A program made the position numbers and the translations under genes. Below are positions 43,063-50,803 of a DNA stretch of 64,000 nucleotides, piece by piece. The notes beneath the pieces were generated by a model. It did not search any database. It worked only from the letters and a program-made list of their open reading frames with translations, and was not told where the DNA came from. Each line of letters begins with the position of its first letter. The stretch's first letter is position 1. The DNA comes from Filimonas zeae (GTDB lineage Bacteria; Bacteroidota; Bacteroidia; Chitinophagales; Chitinophagaceae): assembly GCF_014641615.1 (NCBI RefSeq), contig NZ_BMIB01000001.1, forward strand, positions 434,769-498,768, written 5' to 3'.

Positions 43063-43440
43063 ATGAATAAGGTAGGTATAGGTACAAGAGTTTTGAATTT
43101 TCTCATAGATACATTCCTGTTTTTCTGGCTTGGCTTTATTGGCTACAAAATATGGTATTTCTACGCTTACTACTACCGCATACCATTTATACCTTTTTAT
43201 TACTTCTTTTATATGGCCTGGTTTATTTACTATCTGGTGGGCGAAGGGCTGTTCAGAAGCACAGTTGGTAAAAGATTTACTTATTCTAAAGTAGTTACCA
43301 AAACAGGTGGCCGCCCTGCATTCTGGCAGGTGCTGGTGCGTTCTGCTATACGCCTTACCATAATTGATTGCCTGTTTATTCCTTTTCTGGATAAACCGTT
43401 GCACGACTATCTGAGTGCAACAGAGGTAGTGGAAAAATAG
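43063..43440 (+). CDS. RDD family membrane protein
   Basis: The 125-residue protein has the RDD-family layout: GTRVLNFLIDTFLFFWLGFIGY, with the conserved Arg and Asp in the first helix, a second helix at about 45-62 (YYFFYMAWFIYYLVGEGLF), the cytosolic STVGKRFTYSKVVTKTGGRPAFWQVLVRSAIR loop typical of the family and a third helix near 103-113. RDD proteins have been linked to transport or ion balance, but the role is unclear. It reads towards ribE, which is convergent. Confidence 0.85.
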   Translation: MNKVGIGTRVLNFLIDTFLFFWLGFIGYKIWYFYAYYYRIPFIPFYYFFYMAWFIYYLVGEGLFRSTVGKRFTYSKVVTKTGGRPAFWQVLVRSAIRLTIIDCLFIPFLDKPLHDYLSATEVVEK

Positions 43441-43604
43441 CCGGCGTGGCGCTTGCCTCTACGTACCTGTCAATCTACGGCAAGGCATCCGCACCAAAGG
43501 GATATAATAGCCTATATGCGGGAACATCCAACTGAGTACAGCGAACTTGTGATGTAAGCCTGCTTTTAATAAGAAGAGCGGGTTTACAGATCAACAGCTT
43601 ATTG

Positions 43605-44189
43605 TCAGAGAGTAGCTCTTCGCTGGATGTATTTCCCAATCATATCAAACTCAATATTCACTATAGAGCCGGCTTGTACCTGCGATATGCTGGTATGATG
43701 ATAGGTGTAGGGAATAATGGCAACAGTAAACTCTGTACGCGTTACATTAAATATAGTAAGGCTGGTTCCGTTCAACGAAATAGAACCTTTTTCAATAATC
43801 AGTGCAGCAAACTGCTCAGGAATGGCAAAACGAAACTCCCAGCTGCCGTCCAGATCCTGACGATCAACACATACAGCTGTGGCATCTACATGTCCCTGTA
43901 CAATATGGCCATCCAGACGGCCGTTCATAATCATGCAGCGTTCCAGGTTTACAGAGCGGCCGGCAGCCCAGGAAGTCAGATTGGTTTTTTCCAGCGTTTC
44001 CTCAATGGCCGTGACCCGGTGGGCGCCATCGCGAATCTCTTCTACGGTTAAACACACGCCATCGTGACTGATGCTCTGGTCGATTTTTAACTCGTGAGAG
44101 AGGGGAGATTGTATCCAGAAGGTTTTGTTGGTGCCCTGTGTGGTAACGTTGAGAATGTGGCCGGTGGCTTCTATAATTCCTGTAAACAT
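43605..44189 (-). CDS. ribE: Riboflavin synthase alpha subunit
   Basis: Riboflavin synthase dismutates two 6,7-dimethyl-8-ribityllumazine molecules to riboflavin. The 194-residue protein shows the expected duplicated lumazine-binding barrels: MFTGIIEATGHILNV with the conserved N-terminal FTGIIE, SISHDGVCLTVEEI, RLDGHIVQGHVDATA between the halves, and the second repeat GSISLNGTSLTIFNV. No FMN riboswitch is visible; its start is 29 bases from the rpsU promoter on the other strand. Monocistronic here. Confidence 0.95.
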   Translation of the reverse strand: MFTGIIEATGHILNVTTQGTNKTFWIQSPLSHELKIDQSISHDGVCLTVEEIRDGAHRVTAIEETLEKTNLTSWAAGRSVNLERCMIMNGRLDGHIVQGHVDATAVCVDRQDLDGSWEFRFAIPEQFAALIIEKGSISLNGTSLTIFNVTRTEFTVAIIPYTYHHTSISQVQAGSIVNIEFDMIGKYIQRRATL

Positions 44190-44217
44190 GAGCGCAAGTT
44201 AGTAACTTCACTTTTTA

Positions 44218-44248
44218 TTTGGAATTTTCCACACTTATTCTATCTTTG
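44218..44248 (+). promoter_or_regulatory. rpsU promoter
   Basis: TTTG at 44218-44221 is followed after 19 bases by TATCTTTG at 44241-44248, a perfect match to the Bacteroidota consensus. Transcription would start near 44254, leaving a leader of about 34 bases. Confidence 0.88.
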
Positions 44249-44272
44249 CAGTCCAAAAAATATTTTTCACAA

Positions 44273-44280
44273 AAGGAGGT
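44273..44280 (+). promoter_or_regulatory. Perfect Shine-Dalgarno sequence of rpsU
   Basis: AAGGAGGT lies seven bases before the rpsU ATG. Most genes in this window have no such site, in line with the known occlusion of the anti-Shine-Dalgarno in Bacteroidota ribosomes by proteins that include bS21. A perfect site in front of the gene for bS21 is consistent with autoregulation by ribosomes lacking it. Confidence 0.9.
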
Positions 44281-44287
44281 ATCCACA

Positions 44288-44485
44288 ATGCTTATTATCG
44301 ATTCAAAAGATTGCGAAAACATTGACAAAGCTTTAAAAAAGTACAAGAAGAAGTTTGAAAAAAGCAAAGTTCTTTTACAATTAAGAGAGCGTCAAAGTTT
44401 TACTAAGCCTTCCGTTAGACGTCGCGGCGAGGTTTTGAAAGCTATCTACAAGCAGAATTTAGCTAGTGGCAAGATTGAAGCTTAA
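44288..44485 (+). CDS. rpsU: 30S ribosomal protein bS21
   Basis: bS21 is a small basic protein at the 30S platform near the 3' end of 16S rRNA. The 65-residue product (MLIIDSKDCENIDKALKKYKK, then KSKVLLQLRERQSFTKPSVRRRGEVLKAIYKQ) has the family size and sequence. The ATG at 44288 is fixed by the perfect Shine-Dalgarno at 44273-44280; an upstream ATG at 44219 lies within the promoter and is rejected. Followed at once by a terminator hairpin and the Xer gene. Confidence 0.97.
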   Translation: MLIIDSKDCENIDKALKKYKKKFEKSKVLLQLRERQSFTKPSVRRRGEVLKAIYKQNLASGKIEA

Positions 44486-44506
44486 TTGATTTGATCGAAC
44501 ATATTA

Positions 44507-44547
44507 AAAGGTAGCTATAAGGTTAGTAACTTTGTAGCTACCTTTTT
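44507..44547 (+). terminator. rpsU terminator hairpin touching the Xer start codon
   Basis: AAAGGTAGCTA at 44507-44517 pairs exactly with TAGCTACCTTT at 44535-44545 and runs into T to 44547; the Xer ATG is the next base. The 17-base loop contains TAACTTTG (44527-44534), a match to TAnnTTTG, so the loop may also carry the Xer promoter. Confidence 0.75.
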
Positions 44548-45549
44548 ATGTTGCCACTATACGAACCTTACTTACAGCAGTTCCTCAACTACCTCCGCTT
44601 TGAAAAGCGGTACTCACAGCATACGGTACTATCGTACCAGAACGATCTGGAGCAGTTTTTCGCTTACCTCTCCGCCGATTTTGACGGCCCCGCCATTCCT
44701 CATATTACTTCAGGCTTTATCCGCAGCTGGATGGCTTCTTTAAAAGAAGAAAACTATACCGCTAAGAGCATCAATCGCAAGTTGTCTGCTCTGCGTACCT
44801 TTTTCAAAAAGCAGCTGAAAGATGAAGTGATTCAGCAATCTCCGCTTACAACCATTGTTACGCCTAAAATATCCAAAAGGCTGCCTGTTTTTGCCCCCGA
44901 AGCCGAAATGAAAGGTTTACTGGCAGGAATGAGGCAGGACAGCGTTTTGCCGGACAGTAGTGAGCAGCAGGTTTATGCCCAGGCTGGCAGGGACAACAGC
45001 GCTACCCCGGGAGGTAGCCTGCCGGCGGAAATGCATCCGGAACTAAGCCCACTGGAAATACTTACCCACCGGTTGATTATTTCCATCTTTTACTACACCG
45101 GTATGCGTTTGAGCGAGTTGATTCATCTTAAAGAAAAACAGGTAGACGCGTACTATAGCCAGTTGAAGGTGTTGGGAAAAGGCAATAAGGAACGCATAAT
45201 TCCCGTTTCGGCCGGTTTGATGAAAGAGATACAGGATTATATAGCCGCAAAGCCACAAAAGGCAGCAGAAGGGGCTTTTTTACTGGTGAATAAAAAGGGG
45301 AAGCCGTTTACGCCGTCTGCCATGCGGGCTATTGTAAAAAAGTATCTTGGCAATATTCCAACACTGGAAAAAACAAGCCCCCACGTGCTGCGCCACACAT
45401 TTGCTACCCACCTCATGAACAATGGAGCAGACCTTAACGCTGTGAAGGAGTTATTGGGGCACAGTAGCCTGGCATCTACCCAGGTGTATACCCACAATAC
45501 TATCGAAAAGCTGCGGGATATTTACCGTAAGGCGCATCCCAAGGCATAG
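44548..45549 (+). CDS. xerC: Tyrosine recombinase XerC/XerD
   Basis: Xer recombinases resolve chromosome dimers at dif. The 333-residue protein has the N-terminal SAM-like DNA-binding domain (FLNYLRFEKRYSQHTVLSYQNDL) and the full catalytic set: Arg187 (TGMRLSEL), Lys211 (GKGNKER), His279 and Arg282 (HVLRHTF), His305 (LGHSS) and Tyr314. Typical members have about 300 residues; the excess is an insertion at about 130-167 (containing SVLPDSSEQQVYAQAGRDNS) between the two domains. XerC versus XerD cannot be settled by eye. The ATG follows the rpsU terminator directly, so the mRNA may be leaderless or made by read-through. Confidence 0.9.
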   Translation: MLPLYEPYLQQFLNYLRFEKRYSQHTVLSYQNDLEQFFAYLSADFDGPAIPHITSGFIRSWMASLKEENYTAKSINRKLSALRTFFKKQLKDEVIQQSPLTTIVTPKISKRLPVFAPEAEMKGLLAGMRQDSVLPDSSEQQVYAQAGRDNSATPGGSLPAEMHPELSPLEILTHRLIISIFYYTGMRLSELIHLKEKQVDAYYSQLKVLGKGNKERIIPVSAGLMKEIQDYIAAKPQKAAEGAFLLVNKKGKPFTPSAMRAIVKKYLGNIPTLEKTSPHVLRHTFATHLMNNGADLNAVKELLGHSSLASTQVYTHNTIEKLRDIYRKAHPKA

Positions 45550-45704
45550 TGTTGAAACGCTACTTATTACGAAGTTTTTCGGTTGTTAAAAACAGCTGAA
45601 AAACGCCGAAAAAAATTGATATTTTGATAACGTTGCGCTACCTTCAAAGTGTTCCTTTTTAAAAGTTCTTTCATTTATTATTTCACCGTTAAATGTGATT
45701 TACT

Positions 45705-46004
45705 ATGAACGTAAACATCCAAACTGTGCACTTTGATGCAGACATGAAGCTGATTGATTATGTAAGTAAAAAACTGCAGAAGATCGGTACCTTTCACGAC
45801 AAGGTTATCAAAGTGGATGTTTTTTTGAAATTAGACAACGTAGTTCACACAATTAAAGACAAAATTGCAGAGATCCGGGTGCATGTGCCCAAACAGAACT
45901 TTTTTGTAAAGGCTTCTTCCAAATCGTTCGAAGAGTCTTTCGATAGCGCACTGGATTCTCTGGTAAACCAGATAAAACGTAAAAAAGAAAAACAAACCGT
46001 GTAA
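45705..46004 (+). CDS. hpf: Ribosome hibernation-promoting factor (HPF/RaiA family)
   Basis: The 99-residue protein is of the short HPF/YfiA type that binds the 30S decoding region in slow growth. It begins MNVNIQTVHFDADMKLIDYVSKKLQKIG, has the KVDVFLKLDN strand and IRVHVPKQNFFVKASSKSFEESFDSALDSLVNQIKRKK, a normal family pattern; no long C-terminal dimerisation domain is present. A weak promoter-like TTG (45617) and TACCTTCA (45640-45647) lie upstream. A terminator follows its stop. Confidence 0.92.
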   Translation: MNVNIQTVHFDADMKLIDYVSKKLQKIGTFHDKVIKVDVFLKLDNVVHTIKDKIAEIRVHVPKQNFFVKASSKSFEESFDSALDSLVNQIKRKKEKQTV

Positions 46005-46007
46005 ACA

Positions 46008-46029
46008 AAGGGGCTTCGGCCCCTTTTTT
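46008..46029 (+). terminator. UUCG-tetraloop terminator after hpf
   Basis: AAGGGGC at 46008-46014 pairs with GCCCCTT at 46019-46025 around TTCG, followed by a T-run to 46029. Confidence 0.93.
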
Positions 46030-46058
46030 GTTTATAGCGATCAAAAACAGGCAGGTGT

Positions 46059-46325
46059 ATGAAAAGATGGATAGGAGGGGCCGCCATAGTGCTGGCCTTA
46101 GCAGGATGCCAGGGAACAAGTACGGAAATAGCCAAAGCGCACATTATTGAGCGCAAAGCTCTGGCAAATGGAAAAGTAAGGGTGAATTATGTTTTTACGG
46201 CAGGGGAGCAGAAGCAGGTAAAAGACAGTGCCGATGTAGACGGCAGGAAAGTAGTACCCCACGACTCGGTGAGCGTTCGGTTTTCGGCAAACGACCCTTT
46301 GGAAAACCAAATACAACTTCCATGA
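46059..46325 (+). CDS. Small putative lipoprotein
   Basis: The 88-residue protein has a lipoprotein signal MKRWIGGAAIVLALAGC with Cys17 as the lipidation site. The mature part is short and beta-like (KVRVNYVFTAGEQKQVKDSADVDGRKVVPHDSVSVRFSANDPLENQIQL); the pattern of a Tyr-containing strand, a short turn, and a final V-x-V-x-[FY]-x-x-x-x-P resembles the small DUF3592-like fold, but this is a guess. No partner is evident. It follows the hpf terminator and precedes the tRNA promoter. Confidence 0.65.
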   Translation: MKRWIGGAAIVLALAGCQGTSTEIAKAHIIERKALANGKVRVNYVFTAGEQKQVKDSADVDGRKVVPHDSVSVRFSANDPLENQIQLP

Positions 46326-46387
46326 TATCAAAACGATAGATATTGGGGGGCTTGAAAAAAAAAGTTGAAATTTTTCTCCTTAAAATT

Positions 46388-46416
46388 TTGTGAAGTCAAA
46401 CTTTCTCCTACCTTTG
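46388..46416 (+). promoter_or_regulatory. Promoter of the tRNA-Thr-Tyr-Gly-Thr-tuf cluster
   Basis: TTG at 46388-46390 and TACCTTTG at 46409-46416, separated by 18 bases, match the Bacteroidota consensus. The first tRNA starts at 46462. Confidence 0.85.
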
Positions 46417-46461
46417 CAATCCCGAAAAACACGGGACAGTTCTTAAAAAGCAAAAAAACAG

Positions 46462-46534
46462 GCCACTTTAGCTCAGCTGGTAGAGCAACTGATTTGTAAT
46501 CAGTAGGTCGTTGGTTCGATTCCGACAAGTGGCT
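46462..46534 (+). tRNA. tRNA-Thr (TGT)
   Basis: A 73-base cloverleaf with acceptor GCCACTT/AAGTGGC, D-loop GCTCAGCTGGTAGAGC, anticodon stem ACTGA/TCAGT with loop TTTGTAA (anticodon TGT) and T-arm GTTGGTTCGATTCCGAC. First of four tRNAs before tuf. Confidence 0.97.
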
Positions 46535-46547
46535 CTTCTTTTTTTCC

Positions 46548-46630
46548 GGGCAGGTTCCAGAGCGGCCAAATGGGGCGGACTGTAAATCCGCTGTCTTTCG
46601 ACTTCAGAGGTTCGAATCCTCTCCTGCCCA
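46548..46630 (+). tRNA. tRNA-Tyr (GTA)
   Basis: An 83-base class II tRNA with acceptor GGGCAGG/CCTGCCC, anticodon stem GCGGA/TCCGC with loop CTGTAAA (anticodon GTA), a long variable arm and T-arm AGAGGTTCGAATCCTCT. The GTA wobble G is a queuosine target. Confidence 0.97.
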
Positions 46631-46721
46631 CACTAACTTATTAATTAGTCAGTTAAAAGATTTCCGGAAATTGGCTGGTTTTTGAGCGTAAAGTTCTTTC
46701 TGTATTAAGTTTTTATTCAAT

Positions 46722-46794
46722 GCGGAAGTAGCTCAATTGGTAGAGCGATAGCCTTCCAAGCTATAGGTTGCGGGTTCGACCCTCGTCTTCCGCT
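46722..46794 (+). tRNA. tRNA-Gly (TCC)
   Basis: A 73-base cloverleaf with acceptor GCGGAAG/CTTCCGC, anticodon stem ATAGC/GCTAT with loop CTTCCAA (anticodon TCC), and T-arm GCGGGTTCGACCCTCGT. Confidence 0.96.
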
Positions 46795-46804
46795 CATAAT
46801 AAAA

Positions 46805-46876
<72 letters not shown>

Positions 46877-47005
46877 CGGATTTTTTTCAGAATACAGGAT
46901 AGTGCAGAAAGAATTTTGAAAGAAGTGAAGTAAGAAAGGCTTTGCCGTAAGGCAGGGCCAGTTACGTAAAATACAATTGTAAAACCACAACAAAAAACCG
47001 ATAAG

Positions 47006-48193
47006 ATGTCTAAAGAGACCTTCAAGAGGGAGAAACCTCACGTAAACATTGGTACCATCGGTCACGTAGACCACGGTAAAACCACTTTAACCGCAGCTAT
47101 CACCGACGTTCTTGCTAAAAAAGGTTTAGCACAAAAAAAGAACTACGATGAAATCGACGGTGCTCCTGAAGAAAAAGAGAGAGGTATCACTATCAATACC
47201 GCTCACGTAGAATACCAGACTGATAATCGTCACTATGCTCACGTAGACTGTCCTGGTCACGCTGACTATGTGAAGAACATGATCACTGGTGCTGCTCAGA
47301 TGGACGGTGCTATTCTTGTTGTGGCTGCTACAGATGGTCCTATGCCTCAAACGAAAGAGCACATCCTGCTGGCTCGTCAGGTAGGTGTACCTCAGATCGT
47401 TGTATTCATGAACAAGGTTGACCTTGTTGATGATGCTGAACTGCTGGATCTGGTAGAAATGGAAGTTCGCGAATTATTAAGCTCATATGGTTTTGACGGA
47501 GACAACACTCCAATCATCAAAGGTTCTGCTACCGGTGCTCTGGCGGGTGACGCTGAGTGGGTTACTAAAGTAGAAGAGCTGATGGCTGCTGTTGACTCTT
47601 ACATTCCTTTACCTCCCCGTCCTATCGATCAGCCATTCCTGATGTCTGTAGAAGACGTGTTCTCTATCACTGGTCGTGGTACCGTTGCAACCGGTCGTAT
47701 CGAGCGTGGTATCATCAAAGTGGGTGAAGCTGTAGAAATCGTTGGTCTGGTTGAAACTCCTCTGAACTCTACCGTAACTGGTGTTGAGATGTTCAAGAAG
47801 TTACTGGACGAAGGTCAGGCTGGTGATAACGCAGGTTTACTGTTACGCGGTATTGAGAAAACTCAGATCCGTCGTGGTATGGTAATCTGTAAGCCAAAAT
47901 CTATCACTCCGCACACCGAATTCAAGTGTGAAGTATACGTACTGAGCAAAGAAGAAGGTGGTCGTCACACTCCTTTCTTCAACAAATACCGTCCTCAGTT
48001 CTACTTCCGTACTACGGATGTAACTGGTGAGTGTATGCTGCCAGAAGGTACTGAAATGGTTATGCCTGGTGATAACATTGGTTTAGTTGTTAAACTGATT
48101 GCTCCTATCGCTATGGAAAAAGGTCTGAAGTTCGCTATCCGTGAGGGTGGTCGTACAGTAGGTGCCGGTCAGGTTACTGAAGTAATCAAATAA
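47006..48193 (+). CDS. tuf: Elongation factor Tu
   Basis: EF-Tu brings aminoacyl-tRNA to the ribosome as a GTP complex. The 395-residue protein starts [33 protein letters not shown] with the P-loop, has [39 protein letters not shown] (G3), NKVD (G4) and the GSA-like G5, then barrel domains 2 and 3 ending [14 protein letters not shown]. The codon use is strongly biased toward a restricted set, as expected for a highly expressed gene. No promoter directly upstream was found, so it is probably co-transcribed with the four tRNAs. Confidence 0.98.
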   Translation: MSKETFKREKPHVNIGTIGHVDHGKTTLTAAITDVLAKKGLAQKKNYDEIDGAPEEKERGITINTAHVEYQTDNRHYAHVDCPGHADYVKNMITGAAQMDGAILVVAATDGPMPQTKEHILLARQVGVPQIVVFMNKVDLVDDAELLDLVEMEVRELLSSYGFDGDNTPIIKGSATGALAGDAEWVTKVEELMAAVDSYIPLPPRPIDQPFLMSVEDVFSITGRGTVATGRIERGIIKVGEAVEIVGLVETPLNSTVTGVEMFKKLLDEGQAGDNAGLLLRGIEKTQIRRGMVICKPKSITPHTEFKCEVYVLSKEEGGRHTPFFNKYRPQFYFRTTDVTGECMLPEGTEMVMPGDNIGLVVKLIAPIAMEKGLKFAIREGGRTVGAGQVTEVIK

Positions 48194-48205
48194 TTTCCCA
48201 CTCCC

Positions 48206-48236
48206 TTTGAAGGTGAGTTCGGATGTTATATATTTG
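48206..48236 (+). promoter_or_regulatory. Promoter for tRNA-Trp-secE-nusG
   Basis: TTTG at 48206-48209 is followed, 19 bases after the TTG, by TATATTTG at 48229-48236, a perfect consensus promoter. The start would be near 48243, at the foot of a long hairpin. Confidence 0.85.
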
Positions 48237-48267
48237 CAAAGTACTCGGGTTAAACCGGGTACTTTGC
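48236..48267 (+). other. 13-bp hairpin overlapping the promoter of tRNA-Trp
   Basis: GCAAAGTACTCGG at 48236-48248 pairs, with one G-U, with CCGGGTACTTTGC at 48255-48267 around GTTAAA. It lacks a following U-tract, so it is either a tuf transcript end or a leader structure for the next transcription unit. Confidence 0.6.
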
Positions 48268-48292
48268 TTCTAAAGACAAATGTTCTTTTTTT

Positions 48293-48363
48293 ACGGGCCT
48301 AGTTCAATGGTAGAATAGAGGTCTCCAAAACCTTTGATACGGGTTCGAATCCTGTGGCCCGTG
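48293..48363 (+). tRNA. tRNA-Trp (CCA)
   Basis: A 71-base cloverleaf with acceptor ACGGGCC/GGCCCGT and discriminator G, anticodon loop CTCCAAA (anticodon CCA) on stem GAGGT/ACCTT, and T-arm ACGGGTTCGAATCCTGT. It leads the secE-nusG transcript. Confidence 0.96.
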
Positions 48364-48393
48364 CATATTTAGTAAAATCAAATTGTTGAATAG

Positions 48394-48585
48394 GTGAATA
48401 AAGTTGCCAATTATTTCAGAGACTCATACCAGGAGCTGGTTGAGAAGGTAACCTGGCCAACATGGGCACAGTTGCAGCAATCCACTGTAATTGTGTTGTC
48501 TGCTACCGTACTCATCACCGCAATGGTATGGGTAATGGACTTTGCAGGTAACCAGTTGCTCAAGTTAATCTATTCATTGTTTTAA
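48394..48585 (+). CDS. secE: Preprotein translocase subunit SecE
   Basis: SecE is the small essential clamp subunit of the SecYEG protein-export channel. The 63-residue protein has the conserved amphipathic helix and hinge FRDSYQELVEKVTWPTWAQLQQSTVIV followed by one transmembrane helix (VLSATVLITAMVWVMDFAG). The start is a GTG; an in-frame TAG directly precedes it, so no longer form is possible. Short SecE with a single membrane helix is normal outside Gammaproteobacteria. nusG follows after 22 bases. Confidence 0.93.
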   Translation: MNKVANYFRDSYQELVEKVTWPTWAQLQQSTVIVLSATVLITAMVWVMDFAGNQLLKLIYSLF

Positions 48586-48607
48586 AGGATAATAAGGAAG
48601 ACACGTC

Positions 48608-49195
48608 ATGGAAGGTACAGCACAACAAACAGAAGCCGCCGAAAGCAAATGGTACGTGCTGCGTGTAGTGAGTGGAAAGGAGAGAAAGGTTAAAGAGTAC
48701 CTGGATAAAGATATAGCACGTAGTGGTTGGACTGAGATTGTGAAGCAGGTGTTTCTGCCTATGGAGAAAGTGTATAAAGTGCAGAACGGCAAAAAAGTAA
48801 TGCGCGAGAAAAACTACTTCCCCGGGTATGTTATGCTGGAAGTTACCGATGGTAAATTAAATGACGATATAATACAGCACATCAGCAACATAAGCAATGT
48901 AATGCATTTCTTAACTGATGGCAAAGGTAGCAAGGGTAACATTATCTCTTTACGTAAGGCAGAAGTAAACAAAATGCTGGGTAAAGTAGATGAAATGAAC
49001 GATCAGGGTGTTACACTCAGTGAGCCTTTCATTGTTGGTGAAACCATCAAGATCATCGAAGGACCGTTTAACGACTTTAATGGTGTAATTGAAGAGGTGA
49101 ACGACGAGAAGAAAAAACTGAAAGTAACGGTTAAAATCTTCGGCCGCTCTACACCAGTAGAATTGAACTATGTGCAGGTTGAAAAACTGGCATAA
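48608..49195 (+). CDS. nusG: Transcription termination/antitermination protein NusG
   Basis: NusG binds RNA polymerase and couples it to Rho, NusE or the ribosome. The 195-residue protein has the NGN domain (WYVLRVVSGKERKVKEYLDKDI, then FPGYVMLEV) and the C-terminal KOW domain (GETIKIIEGPFNDFNGVIEEVNDEKKKLKVTVKIFGRSTPVELNYVQVEKL). Size and motifs are typical. It lies after secE, as in most bacteria, but a terminator and a glycerophosphodiesterase gene separate it from rplK. Confidence 0.96.
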   Translation: MEGTAQQTEAAESKWYVLRVVSGKERKVKEYLDKDIARSGWTEIVKQVFLPMEKVYKVQNGKKVMREKNYFPGYVMLEVTDGKLNDDIIQHISNISNVMHFLTDGKGSKGNIISLRKAEVNKMLGKVDEMNDQGVTLSEPFIVGETIKIIEGPFNDFNGVIEEVNDEKKKLKVTVKIFGRSTPVELNYVQVEKLA

Positions 49196-49212
49196 CATAT
49201 AAAAAGTTAAGA

Positions 49213-49241
49213 AAGCGCTTCTGCAAAGAGGCGCTTTTTTT
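49213..49241 (+). terminator. Terminator after nusG
   Basis: AAGCGCTTC at 49213-49221 pairs, with one G-U, with GAGGCGCTT at 49228-49236 and is followed by a T-run to 49241. It ends the tRNA-Trp-secE-nusG transcript before rplK. Confidence 0.9.
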
Positions 49242-49382
49242 ATGCCCGGCCTTTCCTTTCTTAAGCAGGTGAGGCTGCTGTAGTCTGTGTATTCAGGCCT
49301 GATAATTTCACGATTAATTATTCCTGCTTCCTTGCCCTGCAGGTGTAGTATAATTAATATTGCATCCTTCAATAGAAAAGGT

Positions 49383-50189
49383 ATGCAGAAAAATGTAATG
49401 GTTGCCGGTATATTGGCTATGAGCCTGGTATCCGGTGTATACGCCCAGAAAAAAGCAAAAGCGCCTGAAATGAACTTTGCCTCCAATGTAATTGTGGCCC
49501 ACAGGGGTGCATGGAAGAAAAACAATCTGCCACAAAACTCGATTGCCGCCTTACAACAGGCGGTTACATTGGAATGTACTGGTAGCGAGTTTGACGTGCA
49601 CATGACTGCTGACGATTCGCTGGTAGTGAATCACGATCCGGAATATGCTGGTAAATCTATTGAAAAAAGTACCTATGCTGAACTAATAGCCACACCGCTT
49701 TCTAATGGCGAGCAATTGCCTACTTTGTTTCAATACCTGCAATCGGGTAAGCAACAGGTAAAAACCAGACTGGTACTAGAGATAAAGCCATCTGTGATAA
49801 GTAAAGAACGTTCCATTTTGCTGACTGAAAAGGCGATGCAACTGGTAGAGCAGTTACAGGTGAAACCATGGATTACTTATATCAGCTTCAGCTACGATGT
49901 GGTAAAGAAAATTCATGAACTGGACCCCAAAGCACCGGTGCAGTATCTGATGGGAGATAAGTCGCCCGCAGAATTGAAGCAGGACGGCATTATGGGAGTT
50001 GATTATCATTATTCCGTATTTCAGAAACATCCGGAATGGATAGAAGAAGCACATAAACTGGGCATAGTGCTGAACGCCTGGACGGTGAATGATGCGAATA
50101 TAATGGACTGGTTATTAAGCAATAAGTTCGCTTTTATTACTACCAATGAGCCGGAGTTGCTGGCTGAAAGGGTAAAAGCGTTGAAATAG
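49383..50189 (+). CDS. Secreted glycerophosphodiester phosphodiesterase family protein
   Basis: The ATG at 49383 gives 268 residues beginning with a signal peptide (MQKNVMVAGILAMSLVSGVYAQ); the 32 residues readable before it do not fit. The GDPD barrel shows VAHRGAWKKNNLPQNS with His40-Arg41, SEFDVHMTADDSLVVNHD with Glu69, Asp71 and His84, and later LEIKPS and the terminal VLNAWTVNDANIMDWLLSNKFAFITTNEPEL. These are all the family's metal and catalytic residues, so activity on glycerophosphodiesters is expected in the periplasm. Its position between nusG and rplK is unusual. A promoter-like TTG (49332) and TAATATTG (49355-49362) precede it. Confidence 0.9.
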   Translation: MQKNVMVAGILAMSLVSGVYAQKKAKAPEMNFASNVIVAHRGAWKKNNLPQNSIAALQQAVTLECTGSEFDVHMTADDSLVVNHDPEYAGKSIEKSTYAELIATPLSNGEQLPTLFQYLQSGKQQVKTRLVLEIKPSVISKERSILLTEKAMQLVEQLQVKPWITYISFSYDVVKKIHELDPKAPVQYLMGDKSPAELKQDGIMGVDYHYSVFQKHPEWIEEAHKLGIVLNAWTVNDANIMDWLLSNKFAFITTNEPELLAERVKALK

Positions 50190-50213
50190 GCATATAACGG
50201 GGCAGTGATTTAT

Positions 50214-50243
50214 TTGTTGTTATTGAAATAATAACTACCTTTG
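50214..50243 (+). promoter_or_regulatory. Promoter of rplKAJL
   Basis: TTG at 50214-50216 and TACCTTTG at 50236-50243 with a 19-base spacer match the consensus exactly. The leader to the rplK start is about 80 bases. Confidence 0.87.
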
Positions 50244-50332
50244 CTGCCCCAAAAAGTTCTTAGAAAGAAGAATGTTGATTTGTGGGAGTTCGGGTAAAAT
50301 GCCCGGACGCTAATACCAAAAATTGAAGTAAC

Positions 50333-50776
50333 ATGGCTAAAGAAATCGCAACGTACGTGAAGTTGCAGGCAAAAGGCGGACAAGCCAACCCTGCTCCTCC
50401 AATCGGTCCCGCTCTGGGTTCTAAAGGCGTTAACATCATGGAGTTCTGTAAGCAGTTTAATGCCAGAACACAGGATAAAATGGGAAAATTACTTCCTGTT
50501 CTGTTAACGGTTTATACCGACAAGTCTTTTGACTTCGTAATCAAAACTCCTCCCGCTTCTATTCAGTTAATGGAAGCTGCCAAAATTCAGAAGGGTTCTA
50601 AAGAAAGCAACCGTAACAAAGTAGGTAAGGTTACCTGGGCTAATGTTGAGGCTATTGCCAAAGACAAAATGTCTGATCTGAACTGCTTTACGCTGGAAAG
50701 CGCAATGAAAATGGTTGCAGGTACTGCCCGCAGTATGGGAATTACTGTTGATGGTAATGCTCCGTGGGAAAATTAA
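50333..50776 (+). CDS. rplK: 50S ribosomal protein uL11
   Basis: uL11 binds the GTPase-associated centre of 23S rRNA. The 147-residue protein begins [46 protein letters not shown] with the Pro-rich switch, and ends with the RNA-binding domain ([23 protein letters not shown] and [19 protein letters not shown]). Length and sequence are standard. It is the first gene of the rplKAJL operon, with its own promoter. Confidence 0.98.
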   Translation: MAKEIATYVKLQAKGGQANPAPPIGPALGSKGVNIMEFCKQFNARTQDKMGKLLPVLLTVYTDKSFDFVIKTPPASIQLMEAAKIQKGSKESNRNKVGKVTWANVEAIAKDKMSDLNCFTLESAMKMVAGTARSMGITVDGNAPWEN

Positions 50777-50803
50777 TTGTGAACCCTCCTAAACGAATTT
50801 GTA

